Part shown: piece by piece, positions 44,199 through 52,389 of the stretch
Layout of the letters: each line of letters begins with the position of its first letter
How positions within the stretch are numbered: the first letter of the stretch is position 1
Assembly (NCBI GenBank): GCA_016711875.1
Contig: JADJSD010000001.1
Span: forward strand, 1,178,001-1,242,000
DNA: 64,000 bases
From: Betaproteobacteria bacterium
GTDB taxonomy: Bacteria; Pseudomonadota; Gammaproteobacteria; Burkholderiales; Usitatibacteraceae
Reading direction: 5' to 3'
The notes under the pieces: generated by a model
What the model saw: the letters and a program-made list of their open reading frames with translations, nothing else
The model's database searches: none
What the model was told of the DNA's origin: nothing
Translations under genes and position numbers: made by a program

Positions 44199-44231
44199 AA
44201 GCGGGTCGCGCCGGGCCTGCTTCCGGCGATT

Positions 44232-44246
44232 GTATCGATCCGATAC
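44232..44246. promoter_or_regulatory. Operator 1 of the MarR-type gene
   Basis: GTATCG-ATC-CGATAC is a perfect 6-3-6 palindrome, 23 bases upstream of the -35 element of the MarR-type gene. Confidence 0.65.
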
Positions 44247-44268
44247 GATTCGCCGGGATCGCAAATCC

Positions 44269-44297
44269 TTGACAATTTCGTGTCGACCCGATACTAA
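44269..44297 (+). promoter_or_regulatory. Promoter and overlapping operator 2 of the MarR-type gene
   Basis: A perfect -35 TTGACA (44269-44274) is followed after 15-17 bases by an AT-rich -10 region (GATACTAAT, 44290-44298). The second palindrome GTGTCG-ACC-CGATAC (44280-44294) covers the spacer and part of the -10. A protein bound there would block RNA polymerase, so negative autoregulation is likely. Confidence 0.65.
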
Positions 44298-44336
44298 TCA
44301 GGGGTCGCGGCGGATCCGCGAGAGGGAGAATCCACC

Positions 44337-44921
44337 CTGGACAAGAACCCCCTGGTGCTCCTGGAGCTGGTCGAGCGCCTCGCGAACCTGATGCGGGCCG
44401 AGCTGAGGAAGGCCGGTTCCGACGAAAGCCTGCAGCCGGTGCACCTGCACGCGATGATCTACCTCGCCAAGGCGAACCGCTACTCCAACACGCCGCAGGC
44501 GCTCACCGCCTACCTCGGGCTCACCAAGGGCACCGTCTCCCAGACGCTGCTCGTGCTCGACCGTCGGGGCCTCATCGAGCGCTACCAGGACGACGTCGAC
44601 CGCCGCGTGGTGCGCCTGCGCCTGTCGACCTCCGGCGAACAGCTGCTCTACGAGGCCCAGCCGGCGCTCGCCTGGCAGAACGCCACCCGCAACATCAGCC
44701 CCAATCGCATCCGCAACGCCACGTCGGCGCTGCGCGAGGCGCTCGCGACGCTCCAGGACGACAACGAGGGGGCGATGTTCGGCGAGTGCACGAGCTGCGC
44801 CCACTGCCAGAAGCTCTCGCAGCGGATCTACCGGTGCGGCCTCATGGGGGACCGTCTCTCGGGACCGGAGACCCGCCGGCTCTGCTGGCTGTACGACGCC
44901 CGGCGCGACGAGACCGGCTAG
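44337..44921 (+). CDS. MarR-family regulator with cysteine-rich C-terminal tail
   Basis: 194 residues if read from the CTG at 44337. That codon has AGGGAGA seven bases upstream; the first conventional start, GTG at 44355, is 25 bases away from it. The winged helix reads TPQALTAYLGLTKGTVSQTL, LDRRGLIERYQDDVDRRVVR and LRLSTSGEQLL, typical MarR. The C-terminal ~45 residues hold five Cys in the pattern C-x2-C-x2-C-x9-C-x15-C (GECTSCAHCQKLSQRIYRC ... RRLCWLY), suggesting an Fe-S cluster, zinc or redox sensing. Position next to cyaY fits an iron-sulphur link but proves nothing. The stop shares a CTAG with argH. Confidence 0.82.
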   Translation: MDKNPLVLLELVERLANLMRAELRKAGSDESLQPVHLHAMIYLAKANRYSNTPQALTAYLGLTKGTVSQTLLVLDRRGLIERYQDDVDRRVVRLRLSTSGEQLLYEAQPALAWQNATRNISPNRIRNATSALREALATLQDDNEGAMFGECTSCAHCQKLSQRIYRCGLMGDRLSGPETRRLCWLYDARRDETG

Positions 44922-46324
44922 AGCCGGGCGCGAGCCCGGCAGATGGCGGCGCGCACCGCTTCCGGCGCCGTCCCGCCCACGTGGCGGCGCGAGGCCACCG
45001 AGCCCTCGGGCGTGAGCACCTCGAAGACGTCCGGCTCGACGAGCGGCGAGAAGGCCTTCAGCTGCGCCACCGAGAGGGCGGCAAGATCCACGCCGGCGAT
45101 CTCCGCCTCCTTCACCGCGCGCGCGACGATCTCGTGGGCGTCGCGGAACGGGACGCCCTTTCTCACCAGGTAGTCGGCCAGGTCGGTCGCGGTCGCGAAG
45201 CCTTCGGCCAGGGCCGCCCGCATCCGGTCCGGCCGCGGCGTCACCCCGCCGAGCAGCTCGGCCAGGATGGTGAAGGTGTCGGCGAGGGTGTCGGCAGCGT
45301 CGAAGAGCGGTTCCTTGTCCTCCTGGTTGTCCTTGTTGTAGGCGAGGGGCTGCGCCTTCACGAGGGTGAGCAGGGCGATGAGGGAGCCGTAGACCCGACC
45401 GGTCTTGCCGCGCATGAGTTCCGGGACATCCGGGTTCTTCTTCTGCGGCATGATCGAGGAGCCGGTGCAGAAGCGATCGGCGATGTCGACGAACCCGAAC
45501 CTCGGGTTCATCCAGAGGACCAGCTCCTCCGACATCCGGGAGACGTGGGCCATGGCGATGGCCGCGGCCGCCAGGAATTCGATGGCGAAGTCCCGGTCGG
45601 AGACGGCGTCGAGCGAGTTCTCGATCACCCCGTCGAAGCCCAGTTCCCGCGCGACCGACACGCGGTCGATGGGAAAGCCCGTGCCGGCCAGGGCGGCGGC
45701 CCCCAGCGGCAGGCGGTTCACGCGCTTGCGGCAATCCGCGAGGCGCTCGGCGTCGCGCGTGAACATCTCGAAGTAGGCCATCAGGTGGTGGCCGAAGGTG
45801 ACCGGTTGGGCCACCTGCAGGTGCGTGAAGCCCGGCATGACGGTGTCCGCGTGCTTCTCGGCCATGTCGAGCAGGCGCTCGCGCACCCGGCGGATGAGCG
45901 CGACCAGGTGGTCGATCTCGGCCCGCAGCCACAGGCGGATGTCGGTGGCGACCTGGTCGTTGCGCGAGCGGGCCGTGTGCAGCCGCTTGCCGGCGTCGCC
46001 CACCAGCTCGGTGAGGCGGTGCTCGATGTTGAGGTGGACGTCCTCGCGGGCGATGGACCAGGCGAAGCGGCCCTCCCGGATCTCGGTGGCGACCTGGGCC
46101 AGGCCGCGCTCGATGGCCTCGAGGTCGGCGGCCGGCAGGATGCCGCAGCGCTGGAGCATGCGCGCGTGGGCGAGGGAGCCCTGGATGTCGAATTCCGCGA
46201 GGCGGCAGTCGAACGAGACGGAGGCCGTGTATCGTTGGGTCAGTTCGTCGAAGGGCTCGGCGAAGCGGCCCGACCAGGCCTTGCCCGGCGCGGAATCGCC
46301 GGATTTCGGATCTTCGGGTTGCAT
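44918..46324 (-). CDS. argH: Argininosuccinate lyase
   Basis: 468 residues. It begins near WSGRFAEPFDELTQRYTASV. Fumarase-superfamily motifs: VHLNIEHRLTELVG, HTARSRNDQVATD, MPGFTHLQVAQPVTFGHH and the signature loop GSSIMPQKKNPD with the catalytic Ser. It splits argininosuccinate into arginine and fumarate. Divergent from algZ with only 30 bases between starts, so their promoters must overlap neighbouring coding sequence. Confidence 0.97.
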   Translation of the reverse strand: MQPEDPKSGDSAPGKAWSGRFAEPFDELTQRYTASVSFDCRLAEFDIQGSLAHARMLQRCGILPAADLEAIERGLAQVATEIREGRFAWSIAREDVHLNIEHRLTELVGDAGKRLHTARSRNDQVATDIRLWLRAEIDHLVALIRRVRERLLDMAEKHADTVMPGFTHLQVAQPVTFGHHLMAYFEMFTRDAERLADCRKRVNRLPLGAAALAGTGFPIDRVSVARELGFDGVIENSLDAVSDRDFAIEFLAAAAIAMAHVSRMSEELVLWMNPRFGFVDIADRFCTGSSIMPQKKNPDVPELMRGKTGRVYGSLIALLTLVKAQPLAYNKDNQEDKEPLFDAADTLADTFTILAELLGGVTPRPDRMRAALAEGFATATDLADYLVRKGVPFRDAHEIVARAVKEAEIAGVDLAALSVAQLKAFSPLVEPDVFEVLTPEGSVASRRHVGGTAPEAVRAAICRARARL

Positions 46325-46354
46325 GGAGTCGGCGGGGTCGGGAAGAATGGCTGC

Positions 46355-47368
46355 GTGGCGAGTATAAATCAGACGGGTGCGGGCATCCGGTTGCCGAACT
46401 TCTGCAACTTCGGCGTGATGCTCCGGACGCTCGTCCTCGTGAACGGGCTCGCGCTGGGAGCGGCGGTCCTCCGGGCCCGCACGCTCGACGACATCGAGAC
46501 CCAGTTCTTTCTCGTCGCGGTGTACACCGAGCCGGTGCTGGTGGTCTCGCTCCTCATCGCCTGCGCCGCCCGCCGCCCGCTCTACGCCCTGGGCTACTAC
46601 CCCGCCCTTGCCGTCCTCGCCCTCGTGGAGCTCGCCCTGGTCGGGGGCTGGGCCATCGCGTTCGACCGCCTGCTGCCGTTGGGCGCGCCCCCCAGCTTCT
46701 GGCACCTCGCGTTCTTCACGCTGTTCGCCACCGGCACGACCCTGGGCTACTTCGACCTTCGTTCGCGCGCGCTTTCGCCGGCCGTGGCCGAGGCGCGGAT
46801 CCAGGCGCTGCAGGCCCGCATCCGGCCGCACTTTCTCTACAACAGCATCAACACGGTCCTCTCGCTGATCCGCAAGGAGCCCAAGCGCGCCGAGAGCGCC
46901 CTCGAGGACCTGGCGGACCTCTTCCGCGTCCTGATGGCGGACGACCGCTCGCTTCAGCCGGTGGCCAAGGAAATCGAGATCGCCCGCCAGTACCTCGCGA
47001 TCGAGCAGTTGCGCCTGGGGGAACGGCTGCGCATCGCCTGGCTCCTGGAGGAAATGCCCGCCGACGCGCTGGTGCCCGCGCTGCTGGTCCAGCCCCTGGT
47101 CGAGAACGCGGTCTACCACGGCATCGAGCCGCTGGAGGGGGGCGGCGAGATCACGATCGAGGTGAAAAGGGCGGGCGAGCGGGTGAGCTTCCGGCTGGCG
47201 AACCCCTACCGCGCGGGCGGCGAGGCCCACGAGGGCAACCGCATGGCGATCGCCAACATTCGCGAGCGTCTCCAGCTGCATTTCGACGCCGAAGCCACCA
47301 TGAACGCCGGCCACGCGGACGGGGTCTGGGAGGTTCGCATCGTCCTGCCGTACATTGCCGCCTCATGA
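46355..47368 (+). CDS. algZ: LytS/AlgZ-family sensor histidine kinase
   Basis: 337 residues from a GTG at 46355, chosen so as to keep the conserved RLPNFCNFGVML start of the family. Four membrane helices (about 25-145) are followed by the His_kinase domain RPHFLYNSINTVLSLIRKEP (phospho-His) and an ATPase with LLVQPLVENAVYHGIEPLEG. It pairs with the next gene as an AlgZ/AlgR-like two-component system. The order argH-algZ-algR is conserved in many proteobacteria; the usual hemC after algR is absent here. Confidence 0.88.
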   Translation: MASINQTGAGIRLPNFCNFGVMLRTLVLVNGLALGAAVLRARTLDDIETQFFLVAVYTEPVLVVSLLIACAARRPLYALGYYPALAVLALVELALVGGWAIAFDRLLPLGAPPSFWHLAFFTLFATGTTLGYFDLRSRALSPAVAEARIQALQARIRPHFLYNSINTVLSLIRKEPKRAESALEDLADLFRVLMADDRSLQPVAKEIEIARQYLAIEQLRLGERLRIAWLLEEMPADALVPALLVQPLVENAVYHGIEPLEGGGEITIEVKRAGERVSFRLANPYRAGGEAHEGNRMAIANIRERLQLHFDAEATMNAGHADGVWEVRIVLPYIAAS

Positions 47369-48123
47369 GCCTTGCCGACCAGGCCGCCGCCCGAATCCTC
47401 ATCGCCGACGACGAGGCGCCGGCCCGCTCGCGACTGCGCGACCTGCTGGACGATTGCCGGCCGCGCTTTCCCCTGGCGATCGTGGACGAGGCGCGCAGCG
47501 GGCGCGAGGCCCTCGACATCCTCGCGCGCGAGAAGGTGGACATCGTCCTGCTCGACATCCGGATGCCCGAGATGGATGGCATCGAGACCGCCCGCCACAT
47601 CGCGACGCTGCCCGAGGCCCCTGCCGTCATCTTCACGACGGCGTTCGACGCCTACGCCCTCAAGGCCTTCGAGGTGAACGCGATCGACTATCTCGTGAAG
47701 CCCATCCGGGCCGAACGCCTGCTCGCGGCGCTCACGAAGGCGCGCGCCGCCCAGCCCGGTCGCGCCGCGCTGGAGGCCGCCGCCAACCGGGCCCGCCGGC
47801 ACCTCGCCGTGCACGAGCGCGGCCGCATCCATCTCGTGTCCGTGGCCGACATCCTCTACCTGCGCGCCGAGCTCAAGTACGTGACGGTGCGCACGGCCGC
47901 GAAGGAGCACCTCGTCGAGGAGTCGCTCACGAAGCTCGAGGAGGAGTTCGGCGAGGCCTTCGTGCGGATCCACCGCAATTGCCTGGTGGCCCGGGCTGCG
48001 GTGGGCGGGTTCGAGCGGGGCGAGTCGGACGGCGAGGCGGGCTGGGTCGTGCTCATCGCCGCGACGGGCGAGCGGCTGCCTGTCAGCCGGCGGCAGCAGC
48101 ATGTGGTGAAGGAATTCGGTTAG
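47365..48123 (+). CDS. algR: LytTR-family response regulator (AlgR-like)
   Basis: 252 residues. The receiver domain has DDE (15-17), phospho-acceptor Asp64 (VLLDIRMPEMDG) and a KPI signature. A LytTR DNA-binding domain fills the C-terminal half (HLAVHERGRIHLVSVADILY; FVRIHRNCLVARAAV; VSRRQQHVVKEF). In pseudomonads AlgR controls alginate and type IV pili; targets here are unknown. ATGA overlap with algZ. Confidence 0.9.
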   Translation: MSLADQAAARILIADDEAPARSRLRDLLDDCRPRFPLAIVDEARSGREALDILAREKVDIVLLDIRMPEMDGIETARHIATLPEAPAVIFTTAFDAYALKAFEVNAIDYLVKPIRAERLLAALTKARAAQPGRAALEAAANRARRHLAVHERGRIHLVSVADILYLRAELKYVTVRTAAKEHLVEESLTKLEEEFGEAFVRIHRNCLVARAAVGGFERGESDGEAGWVVLIAATGERLPVSRRQQHVVKEFG

Positions 48124-48152
48124 GCCTCAGGGACGGAGTGCGAGGGGAAGCG

Positions 48153-48170
48153 TCGTCGCAAGAGCGACGA
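48153..48170. terminator. Hairpin after algR
   Basis: TCGTCGC-AAGA-GCGACGA, a perfect 7-bp stem, 30 bases after the algR stop in a 181-base convergent spacer. No T run. Confidence 0.4.
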
Positions 48171-48266
48171 TCGGACCGTCTGCGAACGGGAGGCGGCCTC
48201 CTTCAGCGACCGCGGTGCATCCGAAGTCGTCGTGTCGGCCGCGACCGCCTGCGCCTTGCCGTCCAT

Positions 48267-48280
48267 CCCCGCAAGCGGGG
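48267..48280. terminator. Hairpin near the LysR gene end
   Basis: CCCCG-CAAG-CGGGG lies about 25 bases beyond the end of the minus-strand LysR gene and may end its transcript. No T run. The rest of the 48124-48304 spacer holds nothing I recognise. Confidence 0.35.
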
Positions 48281-48304
48281 CCCCTGGCCGGGTGGCTTGG
48301 CGGT

Positions 48305-49207
48305 CTACTCCCAATAGGGCGGATCCCCGAAGGCCTTCTTCAGGTAGTCGATGAAGAAGCGCACCTTGGCCGGGAGCAGGCGGCGCTCCGGGAACACGGC
48401 GTAGATGTTGTTGCCCGGCGCGGCATAGTCGTCCAGCACAGGGACGAGGCGGCCGCGCTTGATGTCCTCGCTCACCTCCCAGGCGCTGCGCAGGGCGAGG
48501 CCCTCGCCGGCGATGGCCCAGCGGGTGAGCACCTCGCCATCGTTGCACTGGAGATTGCCGTTCACCTTCACGTGGACGGCCTTGCCGCGGTCCTGGAAGT
48601 GCCAGTTGTCCGCGATGCCGTCCTCGGTGCTCGTCACGAGGCAGTTGTGGTGGGCCAGGTCCGCGAGCGTGCGCGGCTTGCCGGCGCGCTTGAGGTAAGC
48701 GGGGGCGGCACAGACGAAGCGGTGGTTGCGCGCGAGCTTCACCGCGACCAGGTCGACGCTCTTCAGGTCCGCGATGCGGATGGCGAGGTCGAAGCGCTCG
48801 TTCTTGAGGTCCACCAGCCGCTCCGACAGGTGCAGCTGGATCGAGAGGTTCGGGTGGGTGGCGAGGAAGCCGGGCAGGTGCGGCGCGATGTGCTTGCGGC
48901 CGAATGCCGTGGGCGCCGTGACGATGAGGCGGCCCGCCGCGCTCTTCGCGCCCGCGGTGAGCGCGTCCTCGGCGCTCCTCAGGTCCGCGAGGACGCGGTG
49001 GCAATCCTCGTAGAACGTGGCGCCCTCGGGCGTGAGGGTCACCTTGCGCGTCGAGCGCTTGAAGAGTTTCACGCCCAGGCGCTCCTCGAGCTGGTCGATG
49101 CGCCGTCCCACCATCGCGGGCGTGATGCCCTCCTCGCGAGCGGCAGCCGAAAGGCTGCCGCGCTGGGCAACCTCGACGAAAGTGGTCAGTTCCTTGAAGC
49201 GATCCAT
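48305..49207 (-). CDS. LysR-type transcriptional regulator
   Basis: 300 residues. The N-terminal winged helix reads RFKELTTFVEVAQRGSLSAA, AREEGITPAMVGRRIDQLEE and GVKLFKRSTRKVTLTPEG, the CrgA/DmlR-like branch of LysR regulators. Divergent from aceB across 137 bases, including an AT-rich core (49221-49275) that would suit operator and promoter. Control of malate synthase is a reasonable inference from position only. Confidence 0.9.
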   Translation of the reverse strand: MDRFKELTTFVEVAQRGSLSAAAREEGITPAMVGRRIDQLEERLGVKLFKRSTRKVTLTPEGATFYEDCHRVLADLRSAEDALTAGAKSAAGRLIVTAPTAFGRKHIAPHLPGFLATHPNLSIQLHLSERLVDLKNERFDLAIRIADLKSVDLVAVKLARNHRFVCAAPAYLKRAGKPRTLADLAHHNCLVTSTEDGIADNWHFQDRGKAVHVKVNGNLQCNDGEVLTRWAIAGEGLALRSAWEVSEDIKRGRLVPVLDDYAAPGNNIYAVFPERRLLPAKVRFFIDYLKKAFGDPPYWE

Positions 49208-49344
49208 GGGCCACCCGAAGTATAAAACCTTTTACTGACAGGGACGATTACCTTATTTCCCATGCCGTAATACACTTCCATGTTGCAGTGCGGCAGAGGC
49301 GGTCCCAGCCCGGGCCGTCGCGCCCGCCCCCCCCGAGCGAAACC

Positions 49345-50946
49345 ATGGATACGAAGATCCCCCTGCCCGCCGGCATGGAAATCACCGGCGCCCTCAAGGC
49401 CGAGTACGGCCGCGTCCTCACCCCCACGGCCCTCGAGTTCGCCGCGAAGCTCCTGCGCCAGTTCGGCGCTCGCCGCGAGGAACTCCTCGCCGCCCGCGCG
49501 CTGCGCCAGAAGGAGTTCGACGCCGGAAAGCTCCCGGATTTTCTGGCCGCGACGAAGTCCGTCCGCGACGCCGACTGGAAGATAGCCGACCAGCCCGGGG
49601 ACATCCTCGACCGCCGCGTCGAGATCACGGGTCCCACGGACCGCAAGATGGTCATCAACGCCATGAACTCCGGCGCCTCGACCTTCATGGCGGATTTCGA
49701 GGATGCCAACTGCCCCACGTGGGAGAACATGATCGAGGGCCAGGCGAACCTCGCCGACGCCATCCGCCGCACGATCACCCTCGAGCAGAACGGCAAGCAG
49801 TACAAGCTGAACGAGAAGACGGCCGTCCTCTTCCCGCGGCCCCGCGGCTGGCACCTGGACGAAAAGCACGTGAAGCTGGACGGCAAGCCGGTCTCCGGCG
49901 GCATCTTCGACTTCGCGATCTATTTCTTCCACAACGCGAAGGAACTGCTCGCGCGCGGCTCCGGCCCCTACTTCTACCTGCCGAAGATGGAGTCGCACCT
50001 CGAGGCGCGCCTCTGGAACGACATCTTCACGGTGGCCGAGAAGGAAGTCGGCGTCCCCCACGGCTCGATCAAGGCCACGGTCCTCATCGAGACCGTCGTC
50101 GCCGCCTTCGAGATGGATGAGATCCTCTGGGAGCTCAAGGACCACTCGGCCGGCCTCAACATCGGCCGCTGGGACTACATTTTCTCGTGCATCAAGAAGT
50201 TCCGCGTGAACCGCGACTTCTGCCTGGCGGACCGCTCGCAGGTCACGATGACCTCGCCCTTCATGCGCGCCTACGCGCTGCTGCTGGTGAAGACCTGCCA
50301 CCGCCGCCATGCCCCCGCCATGGGTGGCATGGCCGCGCAGATCCCCATCAAGAACGACCCGGTCGCCAACGAGGCCGCGATGGAGAAGGTGCGCGCCGAC
50401 AAGCTGCGCGAGGTGACGGACGGCTGCGACGGCACCTGGGTCGCCCACCCGGGCCTGGTGCCCATCGCGAAGGAGATCTTCGACAAGCACATGCCGCAGC
50501 CGAACCAGTACGGCAAGCAGCTGCCGGACGTGCAGGTCACGGCCGCGAACCTGCTGGACTTCAAGCCCGAGGCGCCCATCACCGAGGCCGGACTGCGCAA
50601 CAACGTGCAGGTCGGCATCCAGTACATCGGCTCCTGGCTGGGCGGCAACGGCTGCGTGCCGATCTTCAACCTGATGGAAGATGCGGCCACCGCCGAGATC
50701 TCCCGCTCGCAGGTGTGGCAGTGGATCCGCTCGCCCAAGGGCGTCCTGGCGGACGGTCGCAAGGTGACGAAGGAGCTCTTCGCCGAGATCCTGGCGGACG
50801 AACTGAAGAAGACGCCGTCCATCGTCGGCGAGGCCGCTTTCGCCGCCGGCAGGTACGTCGAGGGTGCGAAGCTCTTCGGAGAGCTAACCTCCTCGGACGA
50901 TTACGTCGAGTTCCTGACGCTGCCGGCTTACGAAGCGCTCGCCTGA
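49345..50946 (+). CDS. aceB: Malate synthase A
   Basis: 533 residues, starting MDTKIPLPAGMEITG. Signatures: RRVEITGPTDRKMVINAMNS, ADFEDANCPTWENMIEGQ, LPKMESHLEARLWNDIF, the family block KDHSAGLNIGRWDYIFS and TMTSPFMRAYALLLVKTCH. It condenses glyoxylate and acetyl-CoA to malate in the glyoxylate shunt. Isocitrate lyase is not in the window. It is followed by a strong terminator. Confidence 0.97.
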   Translation: MDTKIPLPAGMEITGALKAEYGRVLTPTALEFAAKLLRQFGARREELLAARALRQKEFDAGKLPDFLAATKSVRDADWKIADQPGDILDRRVEITGPTDRKMVINAMNSGASTFMADFEDANCPTWENMIEGQANLADAIRRTITLEQNGKQYKLNEKTAVLFPRPRGWHLDEKHVKLDGKPVSGGIFDFAIYFFHNAKELLARGSGPYFYLPKMESHLEARLWNDIFTVAEKEVGVPHGSIKATVLIETVVAAFEMDEILWELKDHSAGLNIGRWDYIFSCIKKFRVNRDFCLADRSQVTMTSPFMRAYALLLVKTCHRRHAPAMGGMAAQIPIKNDPVANEAAMEKVRADKLREVTDGCDGTWVAHPGLVPIAKEIFDKHMPQPNQYGKQLPDVQVTAANLLDFKPEAPITEAGLRNNVQVGIQYIGSWLGGNGCVPIFNLMEDAATAEISRSQVWQWIRSPKGVLADGRKVTKELFAEILADELKKTPSIVGEAAFAAGRYVEGAKLFGELTSSDDYVEFLTLPAYEALA

Positions 50947-50973
50947 CCGCCCTGCCGGCTCGCCGCACCCGAA

Positions 50974-51000
50974 GCCCGCCGCGACCCGGCGGGCTTTTTC
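50974..51000 (+). terminator. aceB rho-independent terminator
   Basis: GCCCGCCG pairs with CGGCGGGC across a five-base loop and is followed directly by TTTTTC, 27 bases after the aceB stop. Confidence 0.9.
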
Positions 51001-51014
51001 CTTCCGGGTGCCGG

Positions 51015-51437
51015 TCAGTCCGGCATGCGCCACGGGGTGCCGCACTTGCGGCAGCGCACCCGAAGCCAGGGGCAGGGGAGCGAATCGTCCGCGGGATCGA
51101 GGTAGGGCCCCTCGGCGGTCGTTCCGCTCGCGAGAATTTCGAAGCGGGCGTAGGTGCCGCAGGACGGACAGGTCGATCGATCGCCGTAGCGCTCGGCGCG
51201 CTGCAGCACGGTGATGTAGCGCTTCCAGGAGTAAAGGCCGAGCAGGACGGAGCCGGCGACCGCCGCGAGCAGCGCAGCCGGCTTCCAGCCGAACTCGGTG
51301 AACGTGATGCTCTCGAGGCAGGCTGCCACCGTGATCCCGCACAGCACGCAGGTGGTGAACGACAGATGGCTGTCGATGAGCTGCCGCTCGTACCACTTGC
51401 GGAATCCCATCTTGCGGATGCGGGTCGCGATGTCCAT
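51015..51437 (-). CDS. Two-helix membrane protein with C-terminal zinc ribbon
   Basis: 140 residues. Two membrane helices (FTTCVLCGITVAACL; AALLAAVAGSVLLGLYSW) are followed by a cytoplasmic tail with two Cys pairs, CPSCGTY and CRKCGTPW, spaced about 40 residues apart as in a rubredoxin-like zinc ribbon. I do not recognise a named family. It sits alone between the aceB terminator and the DUF4124 genes. Confidence 0.7.
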   Translation of the reverse strand: MDIATRIRKMGFRKWYERQLIDSHLSFTTCVLCGITVAACLESITFTEFGWKPAALLAAVAGSVLLGLYSWKRYITVLQRAERYGDRSTCPSCGTYARFEILASGTTAEGPYLDPADDSLPCPWLRVRCRKCGTPWRMPD

Positions 51438-51487
51438 CGAGTCGGTTACGCCGGTGCGGGCAGCCTGGATGCCGGGTCGCGCCGCGA

Positions 51488-51964
51488 TCAGCGGGCGGCG
51501 GGCGCGGGAGTTCGCGGTGCCGGGGCGGGCAGCGGTTTCGGACGGGGCTTCGGGCGGGGCGGGACGACGATGGGTTGCTGTCCCGGCCCGTAGACGATCA
51601 CCGCGGTTTCGCGCGCTTCCTCGCGCGCCAGCGCTTCGCGCTCCTGTTGCGCTTCCTTTTCGCGCCGCTCGCGCTGGCGTTGCCGCTCGGCCTCCTCGCT
51701 CGCGATGCGCTCCTCGAGGCGGCGCTGCGCCTCATCGCCTTGCCGGAGCACGCGCTCGCGCTGCGCCGGATCGAAGTCGGTATTGGCGGGCGTCGTGTCG
51801 ACCTTGCGCTCGGCGGCAGCGGCCGGGCAGGGGCGCTCCTGGTAGGTGACGCGCCCCTCGGCGTCGGTGCAGCGGTAGGCCTGCTGCGCGCCGGCCGGAA
51901 CCGCCAACGCGGCGAGGGACCAGGCGATCGTCGCCGCGCGTGCCCGCACGCTCCCGTTCCTCAA
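51488..51964 (-). CDS. Exported DUF4124 protein
   Basis: 158 residues from a TTG at 51964 that overlaps the previous stop as TTGA. A signal peptide (ending VPAGAQ) leads into DUF4124 (QAYRCTDAEGRVTYQERPCP), then a highly charged Arg/Glu-rich helix (about 70-115) and a Pro-rich tail. Two Cys of the domain (YRCTD, ERPCP) can form a disulphide. Paralogue of the next gene upstream. Role unknown. Confidence 0.78.
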   Translation of the reverse strand: MRNGSVRARAATIAWSLAALAVPAGAQQAYRCTDAEGRVTYQERPCPAAAAERKVDTTPANTDFDPAQRERVLRQGDEAQRRLEERIASEEAERQRQRERREKEAQQEREALAREEARETAVIVYGPGQQPIVVPPRPKPRPKPLPAPAPRTPAPAAR

Positions 51965-52389
51965 CTCGAGGGGGACGGCTTCGGCTTCGGCAATGCCTGC
52001 CCGGGGCGGCCCGGGAAGCCCCAGGGCGGGTTCCAGGGGATGTCCTCGGGGCGGGTCTTGAGCGCCTCCTCGCGGGCGCGGCGCGCGGCCTCGTCGCGTT
52101 CGCGCATTTCCTTCAGGTAGCGATCGCGCTCGCGTTCGCGGGCGTCCCCGGCCAGGCGGCCCGACAATTCGCTGCCCCGCCAGGCGTCGCGCTCGAGGTT
52201 GCGGCGGGCGTCGATCTCGTCCTGCACGTCCGGGGCCGGGCCCATGGGTACGCGCTTCTGCGCGGACTTCGCGTCGCAGGGTGTCTCCTGGTACGAGACC
52301 TTGCCGTCCGCGCCGGTGCAGCGGAAGACGGTCTGCGCCGCGGCGGGCGCGGCGAGCGCGAGGGAAGCGACGGCGATGGCGAGCCTCAT
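51961..52389 (-). CDS. Exported DUF4124 protein
   Basis: 142 residues. A signal peptide (MRLAIAVASLALAAPAAAQ) is followed by DUF4124 (TVFRCTGADGKVSYQETPCD), a charged helix (RERERDRYLKEMRERDEAAR) and a Pro/Trp tail. It overlaps lipA by ATGA and the next DUF4124 gene by TTGA, so all three are translated from one message. A lipoate role is not implied by the sequence. Confidence 0.8.
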   Translation of the reverse strand: MRLAIAVASLALAAPAAAQTVFRCTGADGKVSYQETPCDAKSAQKRVPMGPAPDVQDEIDARRNLERDAWRGSELSGRLAGDARERERDRYLKEMRERDEAARRAREEALKTRPEDIPWNPPWGFPGRPGQALPKPKPSPSS

